64,000 nucleotides of DNA from Climacteris rufus (GCA_013398175.1 VZRZ01007310.1:172782-236781); one strand, 5' to 3'; shown: positions 1-10,148, numbered from the stretch's first letter. Numbers and translations: made by a program. The notes: generated from the sequence alone by a model not told the origin.

Positions 1-1167
1 CTGTCAGGTGCTGGGAATTGCAGCCTCTTCCAATATGCTCCTAATACTGCGCCATGGAAGAGGCTGGTGAGAGGTTCCCGGGAGGTTTCATCAGGGCTTC
101 GCTGATCATGGAACATGCAGTAGGATTTTCCCTGCCCCTATTGGATCTCCATCCATCTTCTTGGGATGGCCTGGAGTCTGCTGGGCATCCAGTGCTTTTC
201 AGTGTTGCTCTTCGAGGATTCTAGTGCAGCATTTGGAAGAATCTCTTCCCAAGCAATGTTTGCCAAGGTTTGAATTTTTGGGGAAGCTTGAGGTTTTTTC
301 CTGCAATGATCTCCGGGGTTCTACCCTGCCCTAGGATTTGACAAAGAGATTTCTAGTCTCATTTTGCGTGAGTGGCTGTGCCAAGGATACTCTAGGGATT
401 GCCTCGTGACTTGGCAGAGCAGCTGTGAGATCCATGGAGCAGGAGGATGGGAACAGCTGCTTGTACCATGTCCCTGCCAGCTTTGGCAAGGGCTGTGTTG
501 AGGAGGGTTTGGACACACAAAGTTTGGGGCTCGTTCCCAGACTTGGCATTAAATGGTTGAGGGTTGGTGCTGTTGCTGATCTGGCATGTTTGGAGGGAGC
601 TACCAGCTCAAAAGGCGATCCCTGAACACTGGGAATTTTTTCATCTGTTAATTTTGCTCAGAACAGATTACCAAACGACTATTCCCCTTCATCCCTTTTG
701 CCCTTTCTCCAAGGCTCCGGCAGGAAGCAGTATCGAGCTTTTCCAGCTGAGAAATCCACAGTGGCTGTGCCTTCAACATCAGCACTTGCAGCTGCTCCAG
801 CACTCCCTTCCAGCCGCCCGTTGGCAGGTGTTTCCATTTTAAATCCTTTCCATGGATTATGGATCATGAACCAGGAGCCTTTCAGAGGTATTGTGTTGGT
901 AAACAGACTTTTGTTTCCAATAAACTTTCCTCCTATTCCCCGAGGGTGGAGTGTTCCCCCCATCTTCCAGAAAAGGAGGAAGCAGTAACAAAAACGCAGC
1001 TGCTGCCTTCAGCTCTTCAAAGAGCAAACCCTGGCGTGCACCTTGCATGGAGGAGGAGAGAGTGTGCTTATGCGACCCGGACTGGAGAGTCATTTAGGTC
1101 AGGTGGGGGAGTGCAGCTGCCCCCAGTGCCAGTGAGCATTGTTAATCATGGGATCTTGTAATAGTGT
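1..1167 (+). other. Possible 3' UTR of an upstream gene; no coding exon recognised
   Basis: I see no conserved protein-coding exon here on either strand; the open frames are short and unlike known families. A canonical AATAAA stands at 919-924 on the plus strand, so the stretch may be the 3' untranslated end of a plus-strand gene lying left of the window. In human, TRNAU1AP lies next to SNHG12 in this neighbourhood (from memory), which would fit, but nothing in the sequence identifies it. Confidence 0.3.
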
Positions 1168-1243
1168 GGGTTGAAACTGAAAGTTCATCTCACTCCACTT
1201 CATGCCACGGGCAGGGACACCTGCTACTAGAGCAGGTTGCTCG
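1168..1243 (-). mobile_element. CR1 LINE 3' fragment
   Basis: Short degenerate CR1 piece in reverse orientation, recognised by the order aagttcatctcactccac - gggcagggacacct - gcaggttgctc. It ends about 95 bp before the ZNF143-type promoter motif of the next gene. Confidence 0.6.
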
Positions 1244-1337
1244 GGCGTCGCATTTGTCCTTTGCGATGGGACGGAGCGGGAGGGTTGAAGGAAGGAAGGG
1301 AGGGAGAGGAGGATGGCGGGGACTGTAGGCAGCGCGA

Positions 1338-1448
1338 ACTACAACTCCCAGAAGCCTCTGCTGGAGCGGCCAGCACCAGCAATCAATCGGCGCCTGCGCT
1401 GTCGCATTATAAAAGGCGGCCGCGCGTCAGTTTCCGCCTCTTTCTGCC
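1338..1448 (+). promoter_or_regulatory. ZNF143/GFY motif, TATA box and 5'TOP-like start of snoRNA host gene
   Basis: Three elements are in register. 1338-1356 reads ACTACAACTCCCAGAAGCC, the extended ZNF143/GFY-type promoter motif. A TATA box (TATAAAA) is at 1408-1414. About 25-30 bp downstream is a pyrimidine-rich start region (1431-1448, tttccgcctctttctgcc), as in 5'TOP genes such as ribosomal-protein and snoRNA host genes. The surroundings are CpG-rich. The exact start site is inferred as a C near 1435-1437. Confidence 0.65.
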
Positions 1449-2423
1449 ATGGCGGCGAGTCAGGGTGGTTGTGCACGGCCTGTCGGGGATCATCCGCCAA
1501 CATCCGCCCTCCCCGCGGTTCTCATGCTGTTCCACTCCGCCGCATCGGCGCGCCATGGGCATCGCGCCCGGCGGCGGCGCTTCGAGGCGCTCCGGTGGCT
1601 GCGGAGGGCAGCGCGGCCTTGCTCCCGTTCTCCTTCCCCAGGTGAGTGAGGGACTCCAGAGGCTGAACCGGCTGACTCCCTGTCCCGTGACAGCAGCCGC
1701 GGGCGAAGGAGCCCCGCGGACTCGCCCGGCCCTATCGAAGCTGCATCTGTCGGTGCTGTGGCAGATGCAGTCAAAAAGGAGCCGAGAGCGAAGAGATTTT
1801 CCTCGACGGTCGCCGCTCAGTTGGAGCCTCCGTAACTGTCCGGCAACATTTCGGGAAAATACACGGCCCGGGATGGGCTGGGGGGGATGCTGGTGCTGGA
1901 AGCAGGCGGCTACCCCAAATCCCTGCTCCTGGGGTCCAGATTGATGCATGGAGGAGGGAATATCCCGTTTTTCTTATATTTTGTTCTAAGCTACTTTTAT
2001 TGTCATTTACCTGAAACTCAGCAGTGCCTTTCCGCAGCAGTGTCCTGCCATGGAAGGTGATCCCGGAGCGCGGGATGGCTGGTGACAGCCTCAGTTTTCG
2101 GCAGGTGAGATGGGCAATCCAAGCTCTGGAGTCCCCACTCGGGCTGAGAATTTGGTTGGTGTCATGGCCTCCCTTGGCCATGAGCAGGGACCAGCAGCCT
2201 TTCCTGCTCCTCTGCTACCAGACAGTGCCGGCACATGGCTGTTCCAAGGCTATGGATCCTCTGTAGGGCTTGTCCTTGAGGCTGGACCCTGCCAAACTCC
2301 CTTAGTTCTTGCTCCATCTACATCATGAGTGCGTGGGATAAGGGCACTTCCTCTTTCTGGGCCTGACAAAAGGCAGAACTGGGAATCAACCCTGATGCAA
2401 AGCCAGTTGATCACTGTCACAGA

Positions 2424-2522
2424 CTTGGCCAGATAAACTCCGTGTTTATCAGCATGTTTATCCAAGAGCTGTGGCTCCGCACAGTAGCTGCAGGTCTCCA
2501 ACAACATGCCAGAGCAACAGGA
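2424..2522 (+). ncRNA. Possible additional H/ACA snoRNA in host intron
   Basis: An inverted repeat (GATAAAC near 2431 with GTTTATC at about 2457-2463, flanked by cttg/caag) gives a 5' hairpin. The segment 2472-2516 can fold with a ggctc/gagc base and ends in a correctly spaced ACA (2517-2519). I cannot place a perfect ANANNA hinge box, so this is tentative. It lies in the intron between host exons 2 and 3, where a snoRNA would be expected. Confidence 0.25.
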
Positions 2523-2775
2523 AGGTCTTTGACTGCTGGGCCTGTTTTGCCTGTGGCTGTCACTCGCCCCTCCTATATATTTTGGGGAATTGGGCAGTTC
2601 TTTGCTTGTGGTTTCAGGGTGGGATGAGTCAGGGGTATGTCCACAGGAGTCTGCTGCCCATTGCTGATACCAGGGGAGTGCTGTGATGTCTTCCAGGGGT
2701 CCCAGGTGTTCAGAGCTCACCTACCTGACGGATAAACCCAGGTGAGAACATGGTGCCCTTGTTGGAGCTCCACAG

Positions 2776-2914
2776 CCCATTCCTCCAAATCCCTTTCCCA
2801 TCAGATCTGAATAGCGATCTTGTGGTCGAAAAAGGAGGAAAAGTAAAATTCATGCTGGTCTTGGGCTCTCAGCAGGTGTGTCCTGTGCTGAGAGGGGCCA
2901 CTAGGAAGACAGGC
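2776..2914 (+). ncRNA. SNORA61: H/ACA box snoRNA, SNORA61-like
   Basis: Two-hairpin H/ACA architecture. The 5' hairpin closes with TTCCTCC (2779-2785) pairing GGAGGAA (2834-2840). An ANANNA hinge (AAAGTA, about 2840-2845) follows. The 3' hairpin has a strong upper stem (CTCAGCA pairing TGCTGAG, roughly 2872-2892) and a lower stem joining attcatgctgg to ccactaggaag. ACA is at 2909-2911, three bases from the 3' end. Such RNAs guide pseudouridylation with dyskerin, NOP10, NHP2 and GAR1 in the nucleolus or Cajal body. The loop segment cccatcagatctgaa resembles human SNORA61 as I remember it, and that gene sits in human SNHG12; the name is therefore provisional. It starts 34 nt after a host-gene donor. 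Confidence 0.65.
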
Positions 2915-3231
2915 TGTGCCAGCCTCACTATGTTGAGAAATCTGGTTGGGAGGGAAACCTGTGGTCAACAGAAGGAATAAATGTTGGGCCATGAGGGTTA
3001 GAGGGCTGGGATTTATGTGGGAGAATCTGAGCCATGGATTTACGGTGACCCATCAGCTTCAGGCACTAAACTGTGGCTCTTGTTTTTTCAAGAATTGCTC
3101 AGTAGAAAAGGCTGAGAACCTGTGAGCCCTGTCCCAAGGGATTCCGTTTCCTGTAAGACCTGATTTGTGGGGAAGCTGCAGCATGAAGCCACGTGAGTGT
3201 TCTCTGGGGAACTCCTGGTGTTGGATGGGCA

Positions 3232-3462
3232 GTAAGTTTAAATTAGGTACTGGGAGGAAATTCCTGGGTGAGAGGGTGGTGAGGCCCTGGCACAGGTTGC
3301 TCAGAGAGGCTGTGGCCGTCCCATCCCTGAAGTGTCCCAGGCCATGTTGGATGGAGCTTGAAGCAACCTGGGATAGTGGAAGGTGTCCCTGCCCATGGCA
3401 GGGGGTGGAACAGGATAAGCTTTTAAGTTCCCTTCCAACCCAAACCATTCTGGTATGATCTG
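3232..3462 (+). mobile_element. CR1 LINE 3' end
   Basis: 5'-truncated CR1 in forward orientation: gagggtggtgaggccctggc, then the Pro/Ser-like block, and the tail cccttccaacccaaaccattctgg. Confidence 0.9.
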
Positions 3463-3639
3463 GAGTGAGGCCTGAAGGACAGGGAATGGTTCAAGCCAAC
3501 TGGCCTATGCTGGAAGTGGCCAGTCCTTCACCTGGACTGTGTAGGTGGAAATTACCAACCTTGTATTGTAGCCTTTTAATTGAGCAGAATTGTGATCTGT
3601 GCTGTGGGACGAGGTGTGCGTGAGATGCATGGCAGTGCA

Positions 3640-3711
3640 GCCTGGTCCATGATGACTCCTGAGTCTGGAGACAGTTGGATGAGTCCTGCGGATATGGGGC
3701 TGAGGCCAGGC
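3640..3711 (+). ncRNA. C/D box snoRNA, possible SNORD99 counterpart
   Basis: Complete box set in 72 nt: C box ATGATGA at 3649-3655, D' CTGA at 3659-3662, C'-like TGGATGA at 3676-3682, D box CTGA at 3700-3703. The flanks form an 8-bp terminal stem (GCCTGGTC at 3640-3647 with GGCCAGGC at 3704-3711, one G-U pair). C/D snoRNAs guide 2'-O-methylation with fibrillarin, NOP56, NOP58 and 15.5K. The guide in front of the D box would be 3684-3699; the base pairing with its fifth nucleotide (T at 3695) would be methylated, i.e. an A. It sits about 130 nt before a candidate exon (3839). SNORD99 is suggested only because that RNA lies in human SNHG12. Confidence 0.65.
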
Positions 3712-4208
3712 ACAAGCTACTCAAAACCACAGTGTGGGGAGGAAACATCCAGGAGTTCCTGGATGTGGATGGAATCTGACACAGTGCTGAGCCTGACTGC
3801 TCAATACTCAACTGGCTTATTTTTATCTCTTTTTTCAGGTCTAAACACAGGGTGGAGCCAAGGTGAGCCATACCTTAGTGTCTTGGTGCTCCAGTGCCAG
3901 ACTGTTCTTTCCCAGCCCTCTCCTCCAGAAGTTGGAACTCTGCAGAGCCAGATCTTGGGTCCTGCCCAAGCTATGAGCTCCACCAGCTGGGATCAGCCAC
4001 TTCTGGGCTCCGCTCACCTGCACTGCAGGGAGAGGGAACTGGTTTGGCTCCAGGTGTTGCTCAAGCTCCCATTGAGATGCTCCACAGGGAAGAACAGTCC
4101 ATTCCATGGAGTTTTCTCAGGAGGGGGTCTGGATATCAAATACGTGGTTAGAGCAGGGAGCCAGTAATGCCAGGGTGGTGGATTAGATCCCCACGGGGAC
4201 TATTCATT

Positions 4209-4262
4209 TAAGAGCTGGACTCAGTGATCCCTGTGGGTCTCTTCCAACTTCTCTCTGTGTGA
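4209..4262 (+). mobile_element. CR1-type 3' tail
   Basis: Short tail gagctggactcagtgatccc followed by tgtgggtctcttccaact, typical of CR1 3' ends; too short to subclassify. Confidence 0.6.
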
Positions 4263-5386
4263 TGCAAGTTTGAATAAATGCAGTTGGTTTCAAATCCTTG
4301 TTGTTTCTCTTGTGTTGGAGGTGTATTGGGATGGGGTGAGGCTGGGCTGCCTCTGAGCCAGGGAATCTGAGCATCCGCTTGAAATGGAGCTCACCAGTGC
4401 TCCAAGGCAAGTTCCTGTCCCTGTTGCAGCACCCACCGGTGGGGTGTCCCCCACTGTCCTCGGTGGGGGTCCCTGGAATGCTGGAAAACTCCTGGGCCCT
4501 CATGGAGGTGCTGGAGCAGCTTCTGCAACCTTGGGGTGTTCCAACACCCTCCTCTGGAGCCTTTGTGATTCTGCTTCGCTGTTTTCTCGGCATGGAGAAA
4601 AATTGGCTGTGAGGAGCTATGGTGTCTGAGTTGGAGCCATTTTGTTAATCCCTGTCCCTGGAGGGCTGTGGCAATGTCCCGTGATCCATCTGCTAAGAGC
4701 ACCTTTGTCCTGGGATACAGAGCTGGTGCCTCTGACCCCTCTGGCATCTGCAGGTCTTGAGAGCCCCCACCTTGCGGAGTGTGTCCCAGCTATCCCAGGA
4801 TCCTGGCTTCTAAGGGACACAAGTGAGTCTGCACTCAGCCTGGCTGTCCCTGTGTTTGTCACCAAAGCCAGGCACGGGGACAAAACTGGCATGTGACAAC
4901 ACCGAACAATGTCCCAGCACCAACAAAGACTAAATGCCAACATGTTGCAAGGAAGTGATCGGAGCTGAACAACCTGGCTTGCTTCTGAAGTTTGGAATGT
5001 TAGGCTTTTGCTGGGATTTGTGTTTTGGAATTTGGTGGTTGGGGAGCAGGGAAATTGAAAAAAGTAGTTTTAAAAACGGGAATTAAAAAGGCAAGTGACT
5101 TAACCTTTGTCCTAAGTGGTTAAAAGAACTGTGCAGCAGCTCCAGAGCCCTTTTTTTTGTATGTAGACGTGGGAAGAAGACTTAACCCTCTTACTTTACT
5201 CAGTGTTACTGGGAGGATGAGGACAGAGCTAGCAGCTTCTCCCTCCCCGGGACAGTTTGTCTGCCCGGGTGACTGTGGGGCCAGAGCTGTCTGTCCCCAG
5301 GTGGGGTGGGGACAAGGGTGGAGACCTGTCCCTGTTGCTGCCAGCGTAGCAGTAATGTGCTGGGTTGGGATTTGGCCAGCACGGCC

Positions 5387-6747
5387 ATGGGGACAGTGGC
5401 AGATCTCTCCCAGGACCCCAACCCCAAGGGACACTTGCAGTTCCATGTCATTGTGCTGGGGGACACGGCCGTGGGCAAGTCCTCACTGCTGCGCTGCTTC
5501 ACTGGGGACTCCAGGGGGGCAGCCACTCCTGGTCCTGCTGTCAGTGTTGAGTTCTACAGCTGGACAGTCCTGGTGTCATCCACCGGCAAGGCCAAGCTGC
5601 AGCTCTGGGATACGGCTGAGCAGGAGCAGTTCAGGTGAGATGGGCAAGGGGACCCCAGACCCATGTGGACCCCAGCACCCCACTGGGTCATCCCCCCACT
5701 CTGGGGGTGGGTGTAAGTCGCCAGCCAGGTGTGCAGGGACAGGGAGCAATGGCTCGCTGGGACAGTGACACTTTAGGGGCCAGTGACACTTTGTGCTGAG
5801 CTGGCAGCAATGCCAGAGCTGTTTTGGGGAGCAGCCAAGGGAGCAGGGCTGGGTGCTGGTCGCAGTGTGCAGGTGGGCTGGGGCTGTATGGTTTCTTTCC
5901 TGATTGCATCAGGCTGCAGCCAGGAGCTCCTGGGAGTGTGAAAGAGGTTCAAATGGGGCATGAAGGGCAGAAGAGCCAAATTCTGTGGCTGGAGCTGGGC
6001 TCCCATGTTCTCCCCATCCCTGGGAACCTTTTGGGGACCCCAGGGTTGGTCTGGAGGTGCCCTGTTTCTGTCCGGTGCTGTCCCATCTCCACTGCACCCT
6101 GGGCTGTTGGGAGGACAAAGGTACCACAGAGCTCCTGAAAACTCCACAGGTCTCCTCTGGAGGTCCCCAGTCTGTGGAGTGGGATGCTGAACAGAAAAGA
6201 GGGATTTAAATGGCCCAGGCAGGTCTCCCTTTCCTGCTGCTGGGGGCTCATCTGTCACCCAAAAATCCCCCAAGCCCCATCCCAGGGTTGTTGGTGTGGG
6301 AGCTTCCCAGTATCCTTCGAAACCCTGCTGGATATGCCCGGATCCATTACCAGGTCTTTCTACTGGAGTGCAGCAGGGGTGCTGCTGCTTTGACCTCACC
6401 AACCGGGTGTCCTTTGAGCACGTCCCTGAGTGGTACCACGAGGCCATGCGGGACCTGCCTTTGTCCTGATGGGACACAAGTGTGACCTGGTGGCTGAGCG
6501 AGCCGTGTCAGCAGAGGAGGCCAGATGCCTTGCCTCCACGCTGGGCATGGCCTTCATGGAGACCTCAGCCCGCAGCAACCTCAATGTGGAGCTGGCCTTC
6601 CAGACGCTGGACAGGGGCATCCAGCAGGCACTGGGTCAGGGGGTGCTTGCCCCACACCCAGGATGTCATGGCATCAGGCTCATCCCCAGCCAGATCCACC
6701 TCCAACCCCCAGCACGGAGGAAGCCCCAGGAGTGCTGTCAGTGCTAA
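5387..6747 (+). pseudogene. RAB42: RAB42, decayed two-exon small GTPase
   Basis: Exon 1 (5387-5634) keeps the G1 loop GDTAVGKS, but the switch-II signature DTAGQE reads DTAEQE and the switch-I threonine of TVGVDF is replaced (PAVSVEF). Exon 2 (from about 6342) continues with SITRSFYW, a GHKCDL G4-like box, ETSAR as G5, a RAB42-like tail (RLIPSQI) and the CQC C-terminal geranylgeranylation motif, stop 6745-6747. Three lesions separate it from a working gene. The expected acceptor AG/GTCC before exon 2 reads CGGATCC (about 6338-6344). One base is extra in the LLxFDLTN segment (about 6381-6391), putting TGA in frame. About 16 nt are missing after EAMRD (about 6453-6459). An AATAAA is still present at 6946-6951. 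The C-terminal tail matches human RAB42 better than RAB39, which is why I call it RAB42. A sequencing error could explain one lesion but hardly all three. Confidence 0.75.
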
Positions 6748-6945
6748 CAGGGACAGGGGTACATGGGACTCCCACTCATGGGAATGCTTCTCTCTCCACC
6801 CAGCACCTGCAGCCCCTGGGCATTTACAAGACTGCATCCCCTACCTGTACTCATGTCTATTTCAAACCTTAATCTGGGGACTCTAAAAAACTAATACTCT
6901 GCTGTAGGAGTGTTTTTAATAGGTTTCTATGGCTTTTCCACACTA

Positions 6946-6951
6946 AATAAA
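6946..6951 (+). terminator. Poly(A) signal of the decayed RAB42
   Basis: AATAAA about 200 nt downstream of the RAB42 stop codon and about 320 nt upstream of the next gene's start. Confidence 0.6.
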
Positions 6952-7274
6952 AGCTGTGCCAAGCACCGTGTCCTGGGCAAGGGTACAGGGCTCAATTCAT
7001 GGCATTCTCTGCTTTGGGGGGTGTCGCTGGGGGAGCAACAGCCCCTCCTTGTCCGGGACACTTTTTGAGGTGTCCTGTCCGTGGGAAAATAGGACCAGGC
7101 ACCTCTGAGTGCTTTCAACTGGATGGAGCCAAAATAAAGGGAAAAAAGGCACTCCAAAGGGACCATGCAGCACCAACGGTGCTGGGAACGCCTCCTGGGT
7201 GGAGAAGTTCCCTGCCTGCCCAAACACGCTCCTGGCGCGGGGGCGGTGGGTCCCGGCAGCTGGTGGATGCACCA

Positions 7275-8669
7275 ATGGAGACGCAGTGGCAGTACCAGTT
7301 CCGAGTGATCATGCTGGGGGACTCAACGGTGGGGAAATCCTCGCTGCTCCGGCGCTACACTGAGGGCGTCTTCCTGGATGCCGTCAACCAGACGGTGGGG
7401 GTGGACTTCTATGTCCAGTTCGTGGAGCTGGAGCCGGGACTGCAGGTGAAGCTGCAGTTCTGGGACACAGCCGGGCAGGAGCGGTTCAGGTGGGTCCATG
7501 GGGTGGGCAGGGGTGGTGGAGATGGGTTTCCTCCAGATTTGGACTGGAATGTTGTGATCCCAGTCCCGGGGCAGTCCTGGTTGGGACTGTGTTCCCACTG
7601 GTCCCTTTGGGTGAAAAACCACCATGCCAAAAGCCAAAACCAAGGGAAAGGAGCCCTTGAGATCACCTTGTAAGCTCTTTCTCCAGCTCTAAAGGGTACA
7701 GGACTCCCCCAAGCACACCCCTGCCCTGCCAGATGCAGAGGGGCTGGGGAACAGCTGGGAGCCCACTGGGAGCTGGGCAAAGCAGCTTCCTCAGCTCGGC
7801 TGCCAGGAGCCTTCACCCTCACTGTGAGGCTGTCACCACCAGCCAGGCAGCTCCTGGCGACAGGGAAGCTTTGGAGACGTGGCTGCAGGGGATGGAACAG
7901 TGGCAGGTCTGGGTTGGCAGGAATGGGAGAGTTCCAGGACTGTGGCAGTAGGGATGGGGAAGTACTGAGAACATGCCATCAGGGACAGAAGCACTTGGGG
8001 GCTGTGGAGGCAGGGGTCAGATGAGCTTTGGTGGCCGAGCAGTAACAGAGCTGCCTCTGGAGCTCTTACTGACACAGCAAAAGGCCAATTCTCCTCCCTC
8101 TCACAGTGCTTTGAACACAAGGTACTGCTTGCAGGGGCAGGTCCTGGCTGGGGCCACTCTGCAGGCAGGGGAGTTGCTGCCCAAGGTGGCATAGGGGACC
8201 CCGGGGGCTGCTCAACCCCTGCCCTTGGCACCCCAGGTCCGTGACTCGCTCCTACTACCGCAACTCGGCTGGGGGGATGCTGCTCTTTGACCTCACCAAC
8301 CGCGCGTCCTTTGAGAGCATCCAGCGATGGTACCAGGAGGTGACGGACACGATCCAGCCTTTCCACATGGTCTTCCTGCTGGTGGGGCACAAGAGTGACC
8401 TGGCCGGGCAGCGCCAGGTGGGCCGGAGGGAGGCAGAGAAGTTGGCAGCATCGCTGGGCATCCAGTACGTGGAGACCTCAGCCAAGGATGCCTCCAATGT
8501 GGTCCAGGCCTTCCAGATGCTAACGGTGGCCATTTACCAGGCACTGCAGACGGGACGGTTGGCAACCAGTGAAGTGTGGGATGGGGTGAAGAGCAGTGTC
8601 CCACTGCCGGCGCTGCCCAAGGCTCGGGTGTTGGAGAAGGAGGAGAAGCAGAAGAGATGCTCATGCTAG
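7275..8669 (+). CDS. RAB39-family small GTPase (RAB39B-like/RAB42 paralogue), intact
   Basis: CDS join(7275..7489, 8237..8669), 215 aa. Exon 1 ends AG/GTGGGT and exon 2 starts after ccccag, restoring the RAB39-family junction RFR/SVTRSYYRNS. All G boxes are present: GDSTVGKS (about 15-22), switch I TVGVDFY, DTAGQE in switch II, GHKSD (the RAB39/42 variant of NKxD) and ETSAK. The C-terminus KRCSC ends in a CXC motif for double geranylgeranylation. RAB39 proteins act on Golgi-endosomal and lysosomal/autophagic trafficking; this copy's own role is unknown. The first residues METQWQYQFRVIMLGDSTVG and the WDGVKS tail segment are closer to RAB39A/B than to human RAB42. It follows the broken RAB42 by 528 bp in the same orientation with the same intron position, so the two are a tandem pair. 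The start is the first ATG in frame with the family's N-terminus. ATTAAA signals at 8762-8767 and 8944-8949 may end the mRNA. Confidence 0.85.
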
Positions 8670-9684
8670 AGCTGGGGACACTGGCAGGGAAGGGACATGC
8701 TGGGCTCAGGTGGGGAGGTGGCAATGGAGCAGCTGGGCACAAGCAGAAGCAGTGCAGGAGCATTAAATACCCCTGGTCGCCTTCTACCTGCCCGTGTTTT
8801 CCCAGGAAAGGGGAAGCGCATTGGAAGGGTGAAGTCTCCAGATGGGACTTCACCGGCCTGCAGAAGTCAATGTCACCCCCTTCCCCTATTCTTTCTCCTG
8901 TACTGACTGAGACCCTAAATTCGTTAAGTCTTCTCAAATAGAATTAAAAGTGACAAATTTATCGCGGAGGTGATGTATCTGTCAATCTAGTTGAGGACCT
9001 GCAAAGTTGAGTTGAAAGCAAAAATAGCCCCATACTACTCTGAGGAATTGTCAGTGTCCACTTTCCTTTTAGATTAACCTTCATACAGTGTAAATTGCAT
9101 AAAAACCCCTTTCTACAAGGCTGTAGAAAGGAGGTCCCCAGGCTCCTGATCCCCCAGTGACACAAGGAGAGGAGCAAGCCTGGGATGGTTCCAGAAGCAC
9201 TTCACCCACCCTGGTTTCCCCTGCAGATACTGGGAGCCTCCAGAGAGTTGGGCAAGGAGGATGGGCCCAGTTCTGCCCAGGGCTGCAAGGAGCCTCTCCA
9301 TCGTGCAGGGGTTTGCAGTGCTGTCAACTCCCTCATCCCCACAACAGTCCCCACAGCTTCCTTGAGTTCTGAGCATAGCAGCAAGAACAGCTGAGGAGAT
9401 GAAGCCTTTTCCATGTCCAGGCAAGGACAGAACCAGGGTGACCTTGATTACCTGCCCTGTCACAACATCCCCCTCCCAACAGTCCAAATATCCCAGCGAT
9501 GGGGAAGGGACACCCTGGGCTGGAGGTCTGGAGGGGAGTGACCTGCCCACCCTGACTGGCAGGAGAGGAACTGTGGTCCTTGTGGTCTGGAAGGGTCTGG
9601 AGGGGAAAGCTTTGGAAGAGCAGCTCAGGGCACCTGGTCTGTTCATGCTAGAGGAAACAGACAGGGAGGAAACGGGGGAGACTC
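8670..9684. other. RAB39-like 3' UTR and intergenic spacer
   Basis: Two ATTAAA hexamers (8762-8767, 8944-8949) suggest the 3' UTR ends by about 8970. From there to 9684 I see no exon, RNA gene or recognised repeat. Confidence 0.4.
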
Positions 9685-9998
9685 ATGGTGGTCTGCAGCT
9701 CCTCCCTAGTGGAACCTCCAATCTCTGCTCTCTGTAACCAGGGACAGGATGCGAGGGAACAGCTGGAACTGTGTCAGGGGAGGGATGGACTGGATCTTCC
9801 CTCAGAAGGTGGTGGTCAGGCACTGAACAGGCTCCCCAGGGAATGGGCACAGCCCCAAGGCTACCAGAGTTCCAGAAGCATTTGGAAAATGCTCTCAGGC
9901 ACAGGGTGGGAGTGTTGGGATATCCTGGGCAGGGCCAGGAGCTGGACTCAGTAATCCTTGGGGATCCCTTCCAGCTCAGGCTATTCCACGATTCTGCT
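9685..9998 (+). mobile_element. CR1 LINE 3' end
   Basis: Forward CR1 of the subtype with ctccccagggaatgggcac, gctctcaggcacagggtgg and the tail ggatcccttccagctcagg ... attccacgattctg. It is about 75% like the reverse copy at 11748-12235. It lies downstream of the TAF12 poly(A) site. Confidence 0.85.
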
Positions 9999-10142
9999 CC
10001 CTCTAAACCCCCAGGAGACAGGGGGTCCCACAGGACAACACTACATATAGAGCCGAGGTGATAGGGACCCTGCCCCTGCCATCCCTGTGCAACGCTTCCT
10101 GAAGAGCGCAAGCCTGTGCCAGGAGCTTAGATTAATAATTTC

Positions 10143-10148
10143 TTTATT
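10143..10148 (-). terminator. TAF12 poly(A) signal
   Basis: AATAAA on the minus strand (tttatt on plus), 408 nt beyond the TAF12 stop codon; cleavage is expected near 10120-10130. Confidence 0.75.

Larger units (their letters stand above)
1437..4300 (+). ncRNA. SNHG12-like spliced snoRNA host transcript
   Basis: Non-coding multi-exon transcript inferred from splice signals on the plus strand. Exon 1 runs from about 1437 to 1641 (donor CCCCAG/GTGAGT). Exon 2 is about 2037-2104 (acceptor after tccgcag, donor CGGCAG/GTGAGA). A small exon is at 2697-2741 (ttccag acceptor, CCCAG/GTGAGA donor). A further possible exon is at 3839-3862 (tttttcag / GTGAGC). AATAAA at 4273-4278 could end it. No exon keeps a convincing protein frame. 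Introns between these exons hold an H/ACA (2776-2914) and a C/D (3640-3711) snoRNA candidate, the usual host-gene plan. The neighbourhood beside RAB42 and TAF12 suggests SNHG12. In human, as I recall it, SNHG12 is on the opposite strand relative to RAB42, so either the gene is inverted here or the identity is different. The later exons and the 3' end are the weakest part. Confidence 0.5.

Noticed and set aside
1237..1949. 235-codon plus frame and 180-codon minus frame in the CpG-rich promoter
   Set aside because: GC-rich islands lack stop codons by composition. The frame runs through a promoter, a TATA box and a strong donor, and shows no family resemblance.
3480..3600. Inverted repeat actggcc/ggccagt near 3497-3522
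   Set aside because: The arms are short and no hinge or ACA box follows at snoRNA spacing.
7275..8669. Calling the intact Rab simply RAB42
   Set aside because: Its N-terminus, switch regions and CSC end fit RAB39-type proteins better, and the RAB42-type C-terminal tail is in the upstream broken copy. Some annotations may still use RAB42 for it.
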